From the NCBI GenBank assembly GCA_964571765.1, contig CAZNDH010000001.1, positions 62,001-126,000 on the forward strand: a DNA stretch of 64,000 nt. The letters are read 5' to 3'. Below the pieces are notes generated by a model. That model did no database searches. It saw nothing but the letters and a program-made list of their open reading frames with translations, and was not told the origin of the DNA. This stretch comes from ZC4RG35 sp964571765. Lineage in GTDB: Bacteria > Actinomycetota > Acidimicrobiia > Spongiisociales > ZC4RG35. The number at the start of each line of letters is the position of its first letter. Position 1 is the stretch's first letter. The translations under genes and the position numbers were made by a program. Positions 16,442 through 23,790 of this stretch are shown piece by piece.

Positions 16442-16942
16442 ATGAGAGTCCTTGTAGCAGCGGCGTCACGTCACGGCGCCACCGAGGAGATCGCCCGACA
16501 CATCGCCGACATCCTGGCCACCCGTGGTCTCGAGGTCACCGTTGCCCCTCCCCAGGAGGTGAGCGACCCCTGGCAGTACCAGGCGGTCGTGCTCGGCAGC
16601 GCCATCTATGCGGGTCACTGGCTCAACGAGTCGAAGCAGCTGGCCCAGCTCCTGATCGACCGCCCCGGCCCGGCGGTCTGGCTCTTCTCCAGCGGAGGCC
16701 TGGGTGACCCCCCGATGCCCGGCACCGACCCGGTGGAGGTACCCGACCTGATGCTGATGATGGCCGCTCGGGAACACCGCTTGTTCGCCGGCAAACTCGA
16801 CCGGTCGCTGCTCAACCTGGGCGAACGGGCCATCGTCCGGATGGTGAAGGCACCCGACGGGGACTTCCGGTCCTGGGATGAGATCAGCGTTTGGGGCGAG
16901 GAGATCGCGCTCCAGCTGGAGATGGTGGCCGCCTCGACCTGA
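16442..16942 (+). CDS. Flavodoxin-domain protein (HemG-like)
   Basis: A 166-residue flavodoxin fold protein. The FMN phosphate loop is ASRHGATEEIA near the N-terminus, and the strand VVLGSAIYAGHW followed by WLFSSGGLG matches the flavodoxin_5 group that includes menaquinone-dependent protoporphyrinogen oxidase HemG and related quinone-linked flavodoxins. The exact substrate is unknown. I prefer the ATG at 16442 because the phosphate loop then lies at the normal distance; an in-frame GTG at 16421 is possible. The 3' end abuts the remains of an ArsR regulator on the other strand. Confidence 0.8.
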   Translation: MRVLVAAASRHGATEEIARHIADILATRGLEVTVAPPQEVSDPWQYQAVVLGSAIYAGHWLNESKQLAQLLIDRPGPAVWLFSSGGLGDPPMPGTDPVEVPDLMLMMAAREHRLFAGKLDRSLLNLGERAIVRMVKAPDGDFRSWDEISVWGEEIALQLEMVAAST

Positions 16943-17200
16943 ATAACGCTCCTCGACCTCATCAGGTCGAAGACCTCGGCCTCGATGTGAACCGGGCGCC
17001 GCTGGGCATCCCGGCTCCGAGAGACCAACCCGGCGTCCTCGAGCACCTCGAGGTGCTTGGAGACTGCCTGCAGCGACACCTGGTAGGGCTCGGCAAGCTC
17101 GCCAACGGTGTGATCGGCCTCGACGAGGCGGACGCATCATGTCTCGTCTGATCGGGTCGGCCAGTGCCGAGAACACCTTTGACAACGGATCAGCTGACAT
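16943..17200 (-). pseudogene. ArsR-family HTH regulator with a frameshift
   Basis: The N-terminal part (ATG at 17200, ribosome site GAAGGGG) reads LSKVFSALADPIRRDMM, a textbook ArsR start. The frame then goes wrong: the rest of the winged helix, VRLVEADHTVGELAEPYQ followed by VSLQAVSKHLEVLEDAGLVSR, continues in another frame. Removing one C (plus-strand G at about 17134) restores a perfect family sequence. The normal C-terminal helix after VFDLM is also lost where the frame runs into the flavodoxin gene. Either a young pseudogene or a sequence error. Two matching palindromes upstream fit autoregulation. Confidence 0.75.
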
Positions 17201-17216
17201 CGGGTCGACCCCTTCT

Positions 17217-17232
17217 TCAACCACTTGGTTGG
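17217..17232. promoter_or_regulatory. ArsR operator copy 1
   Basis: TCAACCACTTGGTTGG contains the perfect palindrome CAACCA-CT-TGGTTG. It lies 17 bp upstream of the ArsR start codon and resembles the second site at 17255-17270. Confidence 0.6.
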
Positions 17233-17254
17233 ACTAGACCGCGGCGTTCTATTG

Positions 17255-17270
17255 TCAACTGAACGGTTGA
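17255..17270. promoter_or_regulatory. ArsR operator copy 2, overlapping a -35 box
   Basis: TCAACTGAACGGTTGA: TCAAC and GTTGA arms around a 6-bp centre, same 16-bp layout as the site 38 bp away. On the minus strand TTGACA, a consensus -35 box, overlaps this site, followed after 16 bp by TAGTCC as a weak -10. This is the arrangement of an autorepressed promoter. Confidence 0.55.
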
Positions 17271-17282
17271 ATAAGGGATAAT

Positions 17283-17312
17283 GAGAGGGAGGGGCGACCG
17301 CCCCTCCCTCTC
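17283..17312. terminator. Strong 12-bp hairpin between two leftward genes
   Basis: GAGAGGGAGGGG and CCCCTCCCTCTC form a perfect 12-bp stem around a 6-nt loop. It lies just beyond the stop of the leftward secreted-protein gene and upstream of the leftward ArsR promoter. There is no T-run on either side, so it may be a weak or factor-assisted terminator or an RNA-stabilising structure. Confidence 0.5.
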
Positions 17313-17330
17313 CTCGCGCTCAGCAACCGG

Positions 17331-17666
17331 TCAGCCGCACCAGAAGGCGAGCACCTCACCGACCCCGGGCACGATCACGGTCACCGCCGTGGTCGGGTCA
17401 CCGTTGAACAACTCGGGGTTGCTCCGGTGCAGCGAGAGAACAGTGGGGAAGTCGAGTACCCCGACTCCCTTCACATCGATCCCGCCCTTGGCCACTGCTG
17501 CCAACAAGCCCAGCGACTGCAGAGTAGAGATGCCCGCCTGCTGACAGGCGATCCCGGACGGTTTTCCCTCACCTCCCGCTCCTTTGGGCGGGGTAGCCAT
17601 TGCCGGGACGGCCATGGCCAGCACCAATGCCACCGCTGTAGCGACTGTGACGATCCTCTTCCTCAT
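17331..17666 (-). CDS. Small secreted protein of unknown function
   Basis: A 111-residue protein with a classical signal peptide: MRKRIVT, an alanine/valine core and a predicted cut after AMA near residue 24. The mature part of about 87 residues has two cysteines (ACQQ and the C-terminal FWCG), which could form a disulfide. No family recognised. The ATG at 17666 has a good ribosome site (AAAGGAG, 9 bases upstream); the frame is open further upstream but without a plausible start. It is monocistronic or follows the metallopeptidase gene by 67 bp. Confidence 0.7.
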   Translation of the reverse strand: MRKRIVTVATAVALVLAMAVPAMATPPKGAGGEGKPSGIACQQAGISTLQSLGLLAAVAKGGIDVKGVGVLDFPTVLSLHRSNPELFNGDPTTAVTVIVPGVGEVLAFWCG

Positions 17667-17733
17667 GACCCCAATCTCCTTTCGTCGGGTCGAGGAACAT
17701 TCGGAACGAGGGCCGCCCCCGGATTGGATTACT

Positions 17734-18594
17734 TCAATCGAAGGTGTTGCAGCGGGACGGGTCGCCGGTGTCCCAACCTCGGGTGAACCACTCCACCCGT
17801 TGCTCCGAGGACCCATGGGTCCAGGTCTCCGGTCTGACCTGGCCCTGCACCCGCTCCTGGATCCGGTCGTCGCCGACAGCAGCGGCCGCGTCCATCGCCA
17901 GTTGGATCTCACCGGGAAGGAAGATACCGGCATCACGCAGTGTGTTGGCCCAGACCCCGGCAAAGCAGTCGGCTTGGAGCTCGAGGCGAATCGACAGATC
18001 ATTGGCTTCGGCCTGGGAGGAAGCCTGTTGGGCACGTTGGACCTCCTCGAGGATCCCGAGACGCTTCTGGACGTGGTGACCCACCTCGTGGGCGATCACA
18101 TAGGCCTCGGCCACGTCTCCACCCTGGGCACCGAACCGGGAGACCAACTCGTCGAAGAAGGTCTCGTCGATGTAGATGGTCTCGTCGAGGGGGCAGTAGT
18201 GGGGGCCGACCCTGGAGTCGGCAGCCCCACAGGCCGAGGTGGCGCCGCCACGAAACAACACCAGCTTGGGCAGGACGTAGCTCATCCCCCACGATTGGAA
18301 GATCGCTTCCCAGGTGTCATCGGTGGAGCCGAGCACGGTGGAGACAAACACCTCGTAGTCGTCTTCACCACGGAATTCCTCGGGCTGGACGTTGGGCTGC
18401 TGTGGCGCCTCGGTCTGCTGGATCTGGTTCATCAGATCGTCGAGACCCGAGCCCCCGCCACCGAGGAAACTGATGATCAGGAAGATGATCAGGCCGACAC
18501 CGCCGAGCCCGCCCACGGCCATGCCAGCCGGGCGCCCCATACCCCGGCGATCTTCGACATTTCCCCGGCGACTCAGCCGGTCCCATCGTGCCAT
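17734..18594 (-). CDS. Neutral zinc metallopeptidase (YpfJ/KPN_02809 family)
   Basis: A 286-residue membrane-anchored protease-like protein. A charged N-terminus with RRG repeats leads into one transmembrane helix (GLGGVGLIIFLIISFLGGG, about residues 29-47) and then the catalytic domain with YCPLDETIYID, the zinc motif HEVGHHVQ and the third-ligand region ELQADCFAGVWA. These match the putative neutral zinc metallopeptidases annotated as YpfJ. The ATG at 18594 is preceded by GGAGGAGAAC. Substrate unknown. Likely external or periplasm-facing domain. Confidence 0.88.
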   Translation of the reverse strand: MARWDRLSRRGNVEDRRGMGRPAGMAVGGLGGVGLIIFLIISFLGGGGSGLDDLMNQIQQTEAPQQPNVQPEEFRGEDDYEVFVSTVLGSTDDTWEAIFQSWGMSYVLPKLVLFRGGATSACGAADSRVGPHYCPLDETIYIDETFFDELVSRFGAQGGDVAEAYVIAHEVGHHVQKRLGILEEVQRAQQASSQAEANDLSIRLELQADCFAGVWANTLRDAGIFLPGEIQLAMDAAAAVGDDRIQERVQGQVRPETWTHGSSEQRVEWFTRGWDTGDPSRCNTFD

Positions 18595-18798
18595 GTTCTC
18601 CTCCAAGACCGGAAGCGTGGAGGCTACTCCCGACTGGAGAGCTATACCCCACTGAACGAGAAACGATGCCCCCGGTCCCCGGCACATCTCGCCGAGGCCG
18701 GTGAGCCCCGGTTGGCACTGGAGCCCGTGGGCCCAGGTCGCGAAAACTTTGGGCGTCCGCGGGTTCTCCCCCGCTACCTAATGGGGTATGTTTGGCTC

Positions 18799-18930
18799 TG
18801 AAGAGCCCGAGGAAGTGGGAACGGGTGCTGGGTGACTTCCCAGCTGAGACAGGGACTGTAGGAGTCCCCGGACCGTTCAAACCTGAGACGGTTAACACCG
18901 GCGTAGGAATCCCCTTCGTTGGGCTCTTCA
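18799..18930 (+). ncRNA. TPP riboswitch (thi box)
   Basis: Shows the conserved thi-box core: CTGAGA (18843-18848) and AACCTGAGAC followed by GGTTAACACCGGCGTAGGAA (18890-18909), matching the family GAACCUGA...GGAUAAnnCCnGCGUAGGGA. P2 pairs GAACGG (18819-18824) with CCGTTC (18873-18878); P3 is GCTGGG/CCCAGC (18827-18844); an extra P3a hairpin is GGGACT/AGTCCC. The outside is closed by a perfect 10-bp helix TGAAGAGCCC (18799-18808) with GGGCTCTTCA (18921-18930), followed by TTTT. The 5' half of that helix can instead form a local GGCTCT/AGAGCC hairpin, so the outer helix plus T-run may be the ligand-dependent terminator. It precedes the MFS gene. Confidence 0.9.
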
Positions 18931-19007
18931 TTTTCCCTCCCCTCAACCCGCTCCTCTGTCGACCAGGTGACTGGTGCCGCTCGGGTGATCCGGCGATACT
19001 CCCGGCG

Positions 19008-20249
19008 ATGGCCAACCAGGTGACCCGACGAGAGCCAAGGTCGGTGCAACGTAGGCTCACCGGTGTCCTCTTCGGGGGCGTGGCGCTGGGCTCGACCGCT
19101 TACATCGCCGCGGTCACCATCTCCACCCTGGCCATCGACGAGATCACCGGATCGGCAGCCCTCGCCGGAGTGCCCGGAGCGGCCGCGGTGGTGGGGACCG
19201 CCCTGGGGACCACTGCGCTAACCGTTAGCGTCGCCCGGAGAGGCCGTCGACCCGGCATGGTGGCCGGATACACACTCGCCGCCCTAGGGGCGGTCACCTG
19301 CATCCTCGCGGTAACCGCATCATCCGTAGTCGGTCTCATCGGAGGCATGGCCCTCATCGGCCTGGGTAATGCCTCCACGCATTTGTCCCGGTATGCCGCG
19401 GCCGACATGTACCCCCCGGAGCGAAGGGGCGCCGCCCTGGGCATGGTGGTCTGGGCGGGCACTGTGGGCTCGGTGGCTGGTCCCGCTCTGCTCCAGCCTT
19501 CGGGTCGCCTCGCCGAGTCGTTGGGTCGATCCGAGCTGGTTGGGGCATACCTGGTAGCCCTGGTGTTCCTCCTCCTGGCCGGGCTCCTCTACTTCGGGGG
19601 CCTCCGCCCCGACCCGACTTCCCTGGCCCCGGAGCCGCCGTCCCGGGCCCGGGTGGCATGGCCGGCCCTGGCCGCCGCCTTTCGCCTCCCCCAGGTGCGG
19701 GTGGCACTCTCGGTGATGGTCGCCGGTCAGGTGGTGATGGTGATGATCATGACGGCGACCCCGCTCCACATCCGCCACCACGGCTCCGACCTGGGCATCG
19801 TCGGCCTGGTCATGAGCGCCCACACATTGGGCATGTTCGCCCTCTCCCCGGTCACCGGGCGTCTCGCCGACACCTTCGGTCCAATGCGCGTGGCGACGGC
19901 GGGAATGGCCGTTCTCGCTGGGTCGGCGGTAGGGGCTGCCGTCGGGCCGATCCATTCCACCGCCGCCCTGGTCGGGCTGCTCTGGGCCCTCGGGGTCGGC
20001 TGGAACATGACCTTCGTGTCGGGAAGCTCGATGCTCTCCGCCGGGATCGACTCCGGAGTCCGCGCCCGCCTCCAGGGCTCGGTCGACTCCCTCACCTGGA
20101 TCTCGGGAGCCCTGGCTGCCATCGGTTCCGGCCTCCTCTATCAGTCGCGCGACTACCGGGCCCTCGGCCTGATCGGGGTGGCGCTTCTGGTGGCGCCGGT
20201 GGTGGTCGTCCTCCACAATCGCCGGCTTCTTGCTGCGGCTGAGACCTGA
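19008..20249 (+). CDS. MFS transporter under TPP-riboswitch control
   Basis: A 413-residue protein with about 12 hydrophobic segments and MFS layout: two six-helix halves separated by a basic/proline loop (RPDPTSLAPEPPSRAR around residues 205-220). The helix 2-3 loop is RRGRRP and helix 4-5 has LSRYAAADMYPPERRG, resembling efflux or nutrient MFS subgroups. Because it lies directly behind a thi box with nothing between, thiamine, its phosphate or a pyrimidine/thiazole precursor is the likely substrate; this is inferred from regulation only. The frame extends upstream through the riboswitch, but ATG 19008 is the first sensible start. No good ribosome site is visible. It ends 3 bp from modC. Confidence 0.85.
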   Translation: MANQVTRREPRSVQRRLTGVLFGGVALGSTAYIAAVTISTLAIDEITGSAALAGVPGAAAVVGTALGTTALTVSVARRGRRPGMVAGYTLAALGAVTCILAVTASSVVGLIGGMALIGLGNASTHLSRYAAADMYPPERRGAALGMVVWAGTVGSVAGPALLQPSGRLAESLGRSELVGAYLVALVFLLLAGLLYFGGLRPDPTSLAPEPPSRARVAWPALAAAFRLPQVRVALSVMVAGQVVMVMIMTATPLHIRHHGSDLGIVGLVMSAHTLGMFALSPVTGRLADTFGPMRVATAGMAVLAGSAVGAAVGPIHSTAALVGLLWALGVGWNMTFVSGSSMLSAGIDSGVRARLQGSVDSLTWISGALAAIGSGLLYQSRDYRALGLIGVALLVAPVVVVLHNRRLLAAAET

Positions 20250-20252
20250 ACT

Positions 20253-21308
20253 TCAACCCAAATGACGTCCGGCGGGCTCGACCCCGATCTCGGTGGCCTT
20301 CAAGCCCAGCCAGATCTCGCTGCCCGGCTCGACCCCTAGCTCCTCAGCAGCCGCCCTGGTTATTTCCACGGTAAGGGGGAGGGGGCGACCGGTCTGGAGC
20401 CGGAGTCGGTCGCCGATCGGCTCGAGACGCTCCACCAGCGTAACCCACTGATTGCGGGTGCTCCCCGAAGGGCGGTCGAGGTGCACCGAAGGTGCACTGG
20501 TGGGGATCGTGACCACTACCGGCCCCTCCAGGTCGCGGTCGGCGAGGTGGACCAAGTGGCCGTCGAGTTCGACCCGGCCGCCGCCGGCGACGCCGGAGAA
20601 CAGGTTGACCCCGGCGAGGGCGGCGGCGTAACCGGTCCGGGGCTTGAGCCTCAGGTCGTCGGGGGTGCCACTCTGGGTGATCCGCCCCTCCTCGAGCACA
20701 TGGATGCGGTCGCCGAGGAGCAGCGTCTCCTGAGAGTCGTGGGTGACGAAGAGCACCGGGACCTCCCACCGGGCGACGATGTCCTTGACCAGGATGCGCA
20801 GCCGGTGGCGTACCGGGAGGTCGAGGGCGCTGAAGGGCTCGTCGAGGAGCAGCATCCGGGGATCACCGGCCAACGCCCTGGCAAGGGCAACCCGCTGCAT
20901 CTGGCCACCTGAAACCTGGCCAGGGCGGCGTTCCGCCAGATCCGCCGCTCCCACCTCGCCGAGCCAGCCGGCGGCCGTTTCCCTGCGGTGGGCACGCGAG
21001 CCCTCCCGGACTGCCAGCGCCACATTGTCGAGCATGGTGCGATGGGGTAACAGCAGGGAGTCCTGAAAGACCACGCCGACCCACCGATCCTGGGGACTGA
21101 CGTGGACACCCGCGGAGGTATCGACCAGGGTGACGCCGTCGATGGCCACCCGTCCGCGGTCGGGACGATCTATACCCGAGATCATTCGGAGGGTCATGCT
21201 CTTGCCCGCCCCGGACGGGCCCACCAGCACTGTGATCCCCGAATCGCATACGAAGCGGGCGTCGAGCTCGAACCCGCCCACCGAGTGGCCCAGCTCGACG
21301 GTGAGCAT
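20253..21308 (-). CDS. modC: Molybdate ABC transporter ATP-binding protein
   Basis: The 351-residue ATPase has Walker A GPSGAGKSMT, Q-loop VFQDSLLLPH, signature VSGGQMQRVALARAL, Walker B MLLLDEPFSALD and the H-loop VTHDSQE. After about residue 235 comes a C-terminal TOBE/Mop domain (ending in GLKATEIGVEP) typical of ModC and related oxyanion importers. Tungstate cannot be excluded. Its start overlaps the modB stop by one base. Confidence 0.92.
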   Translation of the reverse strand: MLTVELGHSVGGFELDARFVCDSGITVLVGPSGAGKSMTLRMISGIDRPDRGRVAIDGVTLVDTSAGVHVSPQDRWVGVVFQDSLLLPHRTMLDNVALAVREGSRAHRRETAAGWLGEVGAADLAERRPGQVSGGQMQRVALARALAGDPRMLLLDEPFSALDLPVRHRLRILVKDIVARWEVPVLFVTHDSQETLLLGDRIHVLEEGRITQSGTPDDLRLKPRTGYAAALAGVNLFSGVAGGGRVELDGHLVHLADRDLEGPVVVTIPTSAPSVHLDRPSGSTRNQWVTLVERLEPIGDRLRLQTGRPLPLTVEITRAAAEELGVEPGSEIWLGLKATEIGVEPAGRHLG

Positions 21309-21961
21309 CAGGAGATCCGTTCCAGTCTTCGAACCACGAGGAGGATGGTCACCGCCACCACCACCAGGACCAGCGACAACCTCCCGGCGCGGTCGTAGTC
21401 GAAGGCTTGGACCGCGTCATACACCGCTACCGGCATGGTCTGGGTGCGGCCCGGAATGTTGCCGGCAACCATCACCGTGGCCCCGAAGTCGCCCAACGCC
21501 CGAGCGAATGACAGGGCCACTCCGGCAAGCAGGCCCCTCCTCGCCAAGGGCAGGGTGATCTTGGCGGCCACCCGCCAGTCGGCGAGCCCCATCACCCTCC
21601 CCACGTCTTCGAACCGCCGGTCGACCGACTCGATGGCGGCCCGGGCGGCGCGCAGGCAGAAGGGGAAGGAGGCCACCGCCGCAGCCAGCACCGCTCCCTG
21701 CCAGGTGAACACAAGTGGTGCTCCGAACACCGACTCCCAGACCTGGCCGATCGGGCTCCTCCTCCCCACCATGACCAGGAGGTAATAGCCGAGGACCGTA
21801 GGAGGCATCACGATTGGGACGGTGGCGATCGCCTCGAGGAGTCCGCGACCACGAAACCGCCTGCGCGCCAGCAGGTAGCCGAACCCGATTCCTCCGACGG
21901 CCACCAACAAAGTGGCGATGATGCTCACCCGGAGCGATAGCCAGAGCGGATCCCAGATCAT
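21308..21961 (-). CDS. modB: Molybdate ABC transporter permease
   Basis: The 217-residue membrane protein has five to six hydrophobic segments and the ModB hallmark PIVMPPTVLGYYLLV near residue 50. The EAA loop that docks on ModC reads DVGRVMGLADWRVAAKITLPLA, and the following FARALGDFGATVMVAGNIPGRTQT is highly typical of molybdate permeases. It overlaps modA by 4 bases. Confidence 0.93.
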   Translation of the reverse strand: MIWDPLWLSLRVSIIATLLVAVGGIGFGYLLARRRFRGRGLLEAIATVPIVMPPTVLGYYLLVMVGRRSPIGQVWESVFGAPLVFTWQGAVLAAAVASFPFCLRAARAAIESVDRRFEDVGRVMGLADWRVAAKITLPLARRGLLAGVALSFARALGDFGATVMVAGNIPGRTQTMPVAVYDAVQAFDYDRAGRLSLVLVVVAVTILLVVRRLERIS

Positions 21962-22755
21962 CCGCCCACTTCCCCGGGGAGCACGAACCCATAGCGGTTC
22001 ATCACCTCCCGTCCGCGAGGGCTGCCCACCAGCTCGACGAATTCGACCGCGGCTCCCACTCGGGCGGGGTCTTCGACGGTCACCACCAGTGCTTGCTCCA
22101 GGGGGTTGTGGAGCCCGTCGTCGATCAACTCCCAGGACCCCCGCTCGCCGGCGGCCATCGCCAGGGAGAGGGCGACAATGGCGACGTCGGCGTCACCGTT
22201 CTCCGCCAGCCGCTGGGTGTCGGAGATGTTCTCTCCGAAGACGAGCCTTGCTTCGAGCGTGTCCCAGTTCCCCGATTCGAGGAGGGCCTCCTTGGCAGCC
22301 AACCCGTAAGGCGCGTGCTGGGGATTGGCGATGGCCACGAACCTCACCCCCTGGTCGGAGCCAAGTGCATCGAGGTCAGTCCACCCATGCCAGAGATCGG
22401 TCCGGGCCCAGATGACGATCCGGCCATAGGCGTAGGTTGTCTTCGTCGATGGGTCACCCCGGCCCGAGGCAAGGACCCGATCGACGAAGTCGAGGTTGGC
22501 CGAGGCATAGACATCGACTGGTGCACCTTCGATGATTCGCTGAGCCAACTGGCCAGAAGACCCGAAGTCGAAGACGACCTCGTGGTCGGTCGTCTCGGTG
22601 AAAACCTCACCCAACTCTTCGAAGGCCGGGCGTAGATCGGAAGCGGCCGCCACCAGCAGGGCCTGATCGCCCATCAACGGCCCGGAAGCAGGCTGAGAGT
22701 CCCGGCACCCGGCCAGGGCCAGACAAACCAGAAACACCACAGAGCCCGATCTCAC
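21958..22755 (-). CDS. modA: Molybdate-binding lipoprotein
   Basis: A 265-residue solute-binding protein with a lipoprotein signal (LALAGC, lipidated C17), then the ModA opening LLVAAASDLRPAFEELG, the FGSSGQLAQRI motif that binds the oxyanion, GAPVDVYASAN, and IANPQHAPYGLAAKEAL. It captures molybdate or tungstate outside the membrane for ModB-ModC. It overlaps the regulator upstream and modB downstream by 4 bases each. Confidence 0.94.
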   Translation of the reverse strand: MRSGSVVFLVCLALAGCRDSQPASGPLMGDQALLVAAASDLRPAFEELGEVFTETTDHEVVFDFGSSGQLAQRIIEGAPVDVYASANLDFVDRVLASGRGDPSTKTTYAYGRIVIWARTDLWHGWTDLDALGSDQGVRFVAIANPQHAPYGLAAKEALLESGNWDTLEARLVFGENISDTQRLAENGDADVAIVALSLAMAAGERGSWELIDDGLHNPLEQALVVTVEDPARVGAAVEFVELVGSPRGREVMNRYGFVLPGEVGG

Positions 22756-23738
22756 CCCGTGCTGCTCCCCAGTTCTTCGAGGTGATACCCGCCGATCTGC
22801 TCCAGTCGCCGGCGGAACGCCTCGCCGGTGACCGCCGTCAACATCGCCTCGACACCACGCTCACCGAGCCAACGATCATCGACCCAGAGTTCGACCCGAT
22901 GATGTGCCAGTGGATGGAAGGCGACACCGAGGGCAGCCGACACCGGCTCGATGGTGAGTGCCGGAATGCCGGCACAGATCCCGTGACGCCCCGCAGATAG
23001 GTGTCCCCCCGCTCTCGGTCCAGGCACTTCGCCACCCACTGCCTCGAGGAACGACTGTTGAGCAGCTGCCGAAGGCTCCCGCTGCACCACCGGAATGCCT
23101 CCCGAGACGACCAGGTCCCACCACCCGGAAGTCATGCCGGGAGGCAGGGCCAGGCCGACGCTCCACCCCGTCAAGCCGAAACGGACGAGACCCGGCGGTG
23201 CATCTGGGACCTCCCCCTCGGGGGCGTGAACGACCGCAGCATGGGCCCTGCCTTGGGTCATCGCGTTCACTGCCGAGGCGGAGGAAGCGACCACGGCCAT
23301 CGCCCCGATGCCCTCCTGGCGGAGCATCGACTCCAGGGTTTCCAGCCCGGGCTCACACCCCGCCACCACCACGCTGGGTCGGCTGATTCCTGACCCGACC
23401 ACCCGGCCGGACTCTATGGCCCCGTCGGCCGGGCCCCAACCCTCTCCACCGGTGAGGGGCGGCGACGTCACCACCTGAACACCGATCATCCCGACCCGTA
23501 CCGCCTCACCCTCGCCGGGAGGTCCACCGGTGAGCACGTCGACCGGCGAGGTATCCGAAGCGAAAAGTGACTCGGGGCTGACCCCGAGCGCCCGGGAGAG
23601 GGCCAGTGCGGCATCGACCCGGGGAAGGTGACGACCGCTTTCGACTGCACCCACCAACTGCCTACTGACCCCGGCCAACCCGGCCAGCTCCGCCTGGGTC
23701 AACCCGGCTTGCTCCCTAGCAGTCCTCAGTCGACTCAT
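22752..23738 (-). CDS. XRE regulator with periplasmic-binding-like domain
   Basis: A 328-residue one-component regulator. Residues 1 to about 60 are an XRE helix-turn-helix (REQAGLTQAELAGLAGVSRQLVGAVESGR), and the rest (about 80-320) is a cytoplasmic PBP-like ligand domain of the COG1910 type (CEPGLETLESML, then LTIEPVSAALGVAFHPLAHHRVELWV) related to ModA. It heads the operon regulator-modA-modB-modC with 4-base overlaps, so it very likely senses molybdate and sets expression of its own transporter, in place of ModE. No ribosome site is seen before the ATG, which may be leaderless. Confidence 0.87.
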   Translation of the reverse strand: MSRLRTAREQAGLTQAELAGLAGVSRQLVGAVESGRHLPRVDAALALSRALGVSPESLFASDTSPVDVLTGGPPGEGEAVRVGMIGVQVVTSPPLTGGEGWGPADGAIESGRVVGSGISRPSVVVAGCEPGLETLESMLRQEGIGAMAVVASSASAVNAMTQGRAHAAVVHAPEGEVPDAPPGLVRFGLTGWSVGLALPPGMTSGWWDLVVSGGIPVVQREPSAAAQQSFLEAVGGEVPGPRAGGHLSAGRHGICAGIPALTIEPVSAALGVAFHPLAHHRVELWVDDRWLGERGVEAMLTAVTGEAFRRRLEQIGGYHLEELGSSTG

Positions 23739-23790
23739 GCCAGAAAACTAGCATCATCGCTTGAACTCTGGCCTCTTCACGGCGTCGGGC

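Noticed and set aside
18595..18700. GGGTAT (minus strand) upstream of the zinc metallopeptidase
   Set aside because: The nearest GTTT is only 11 bp away, too short for a sigma-B/F promoter.
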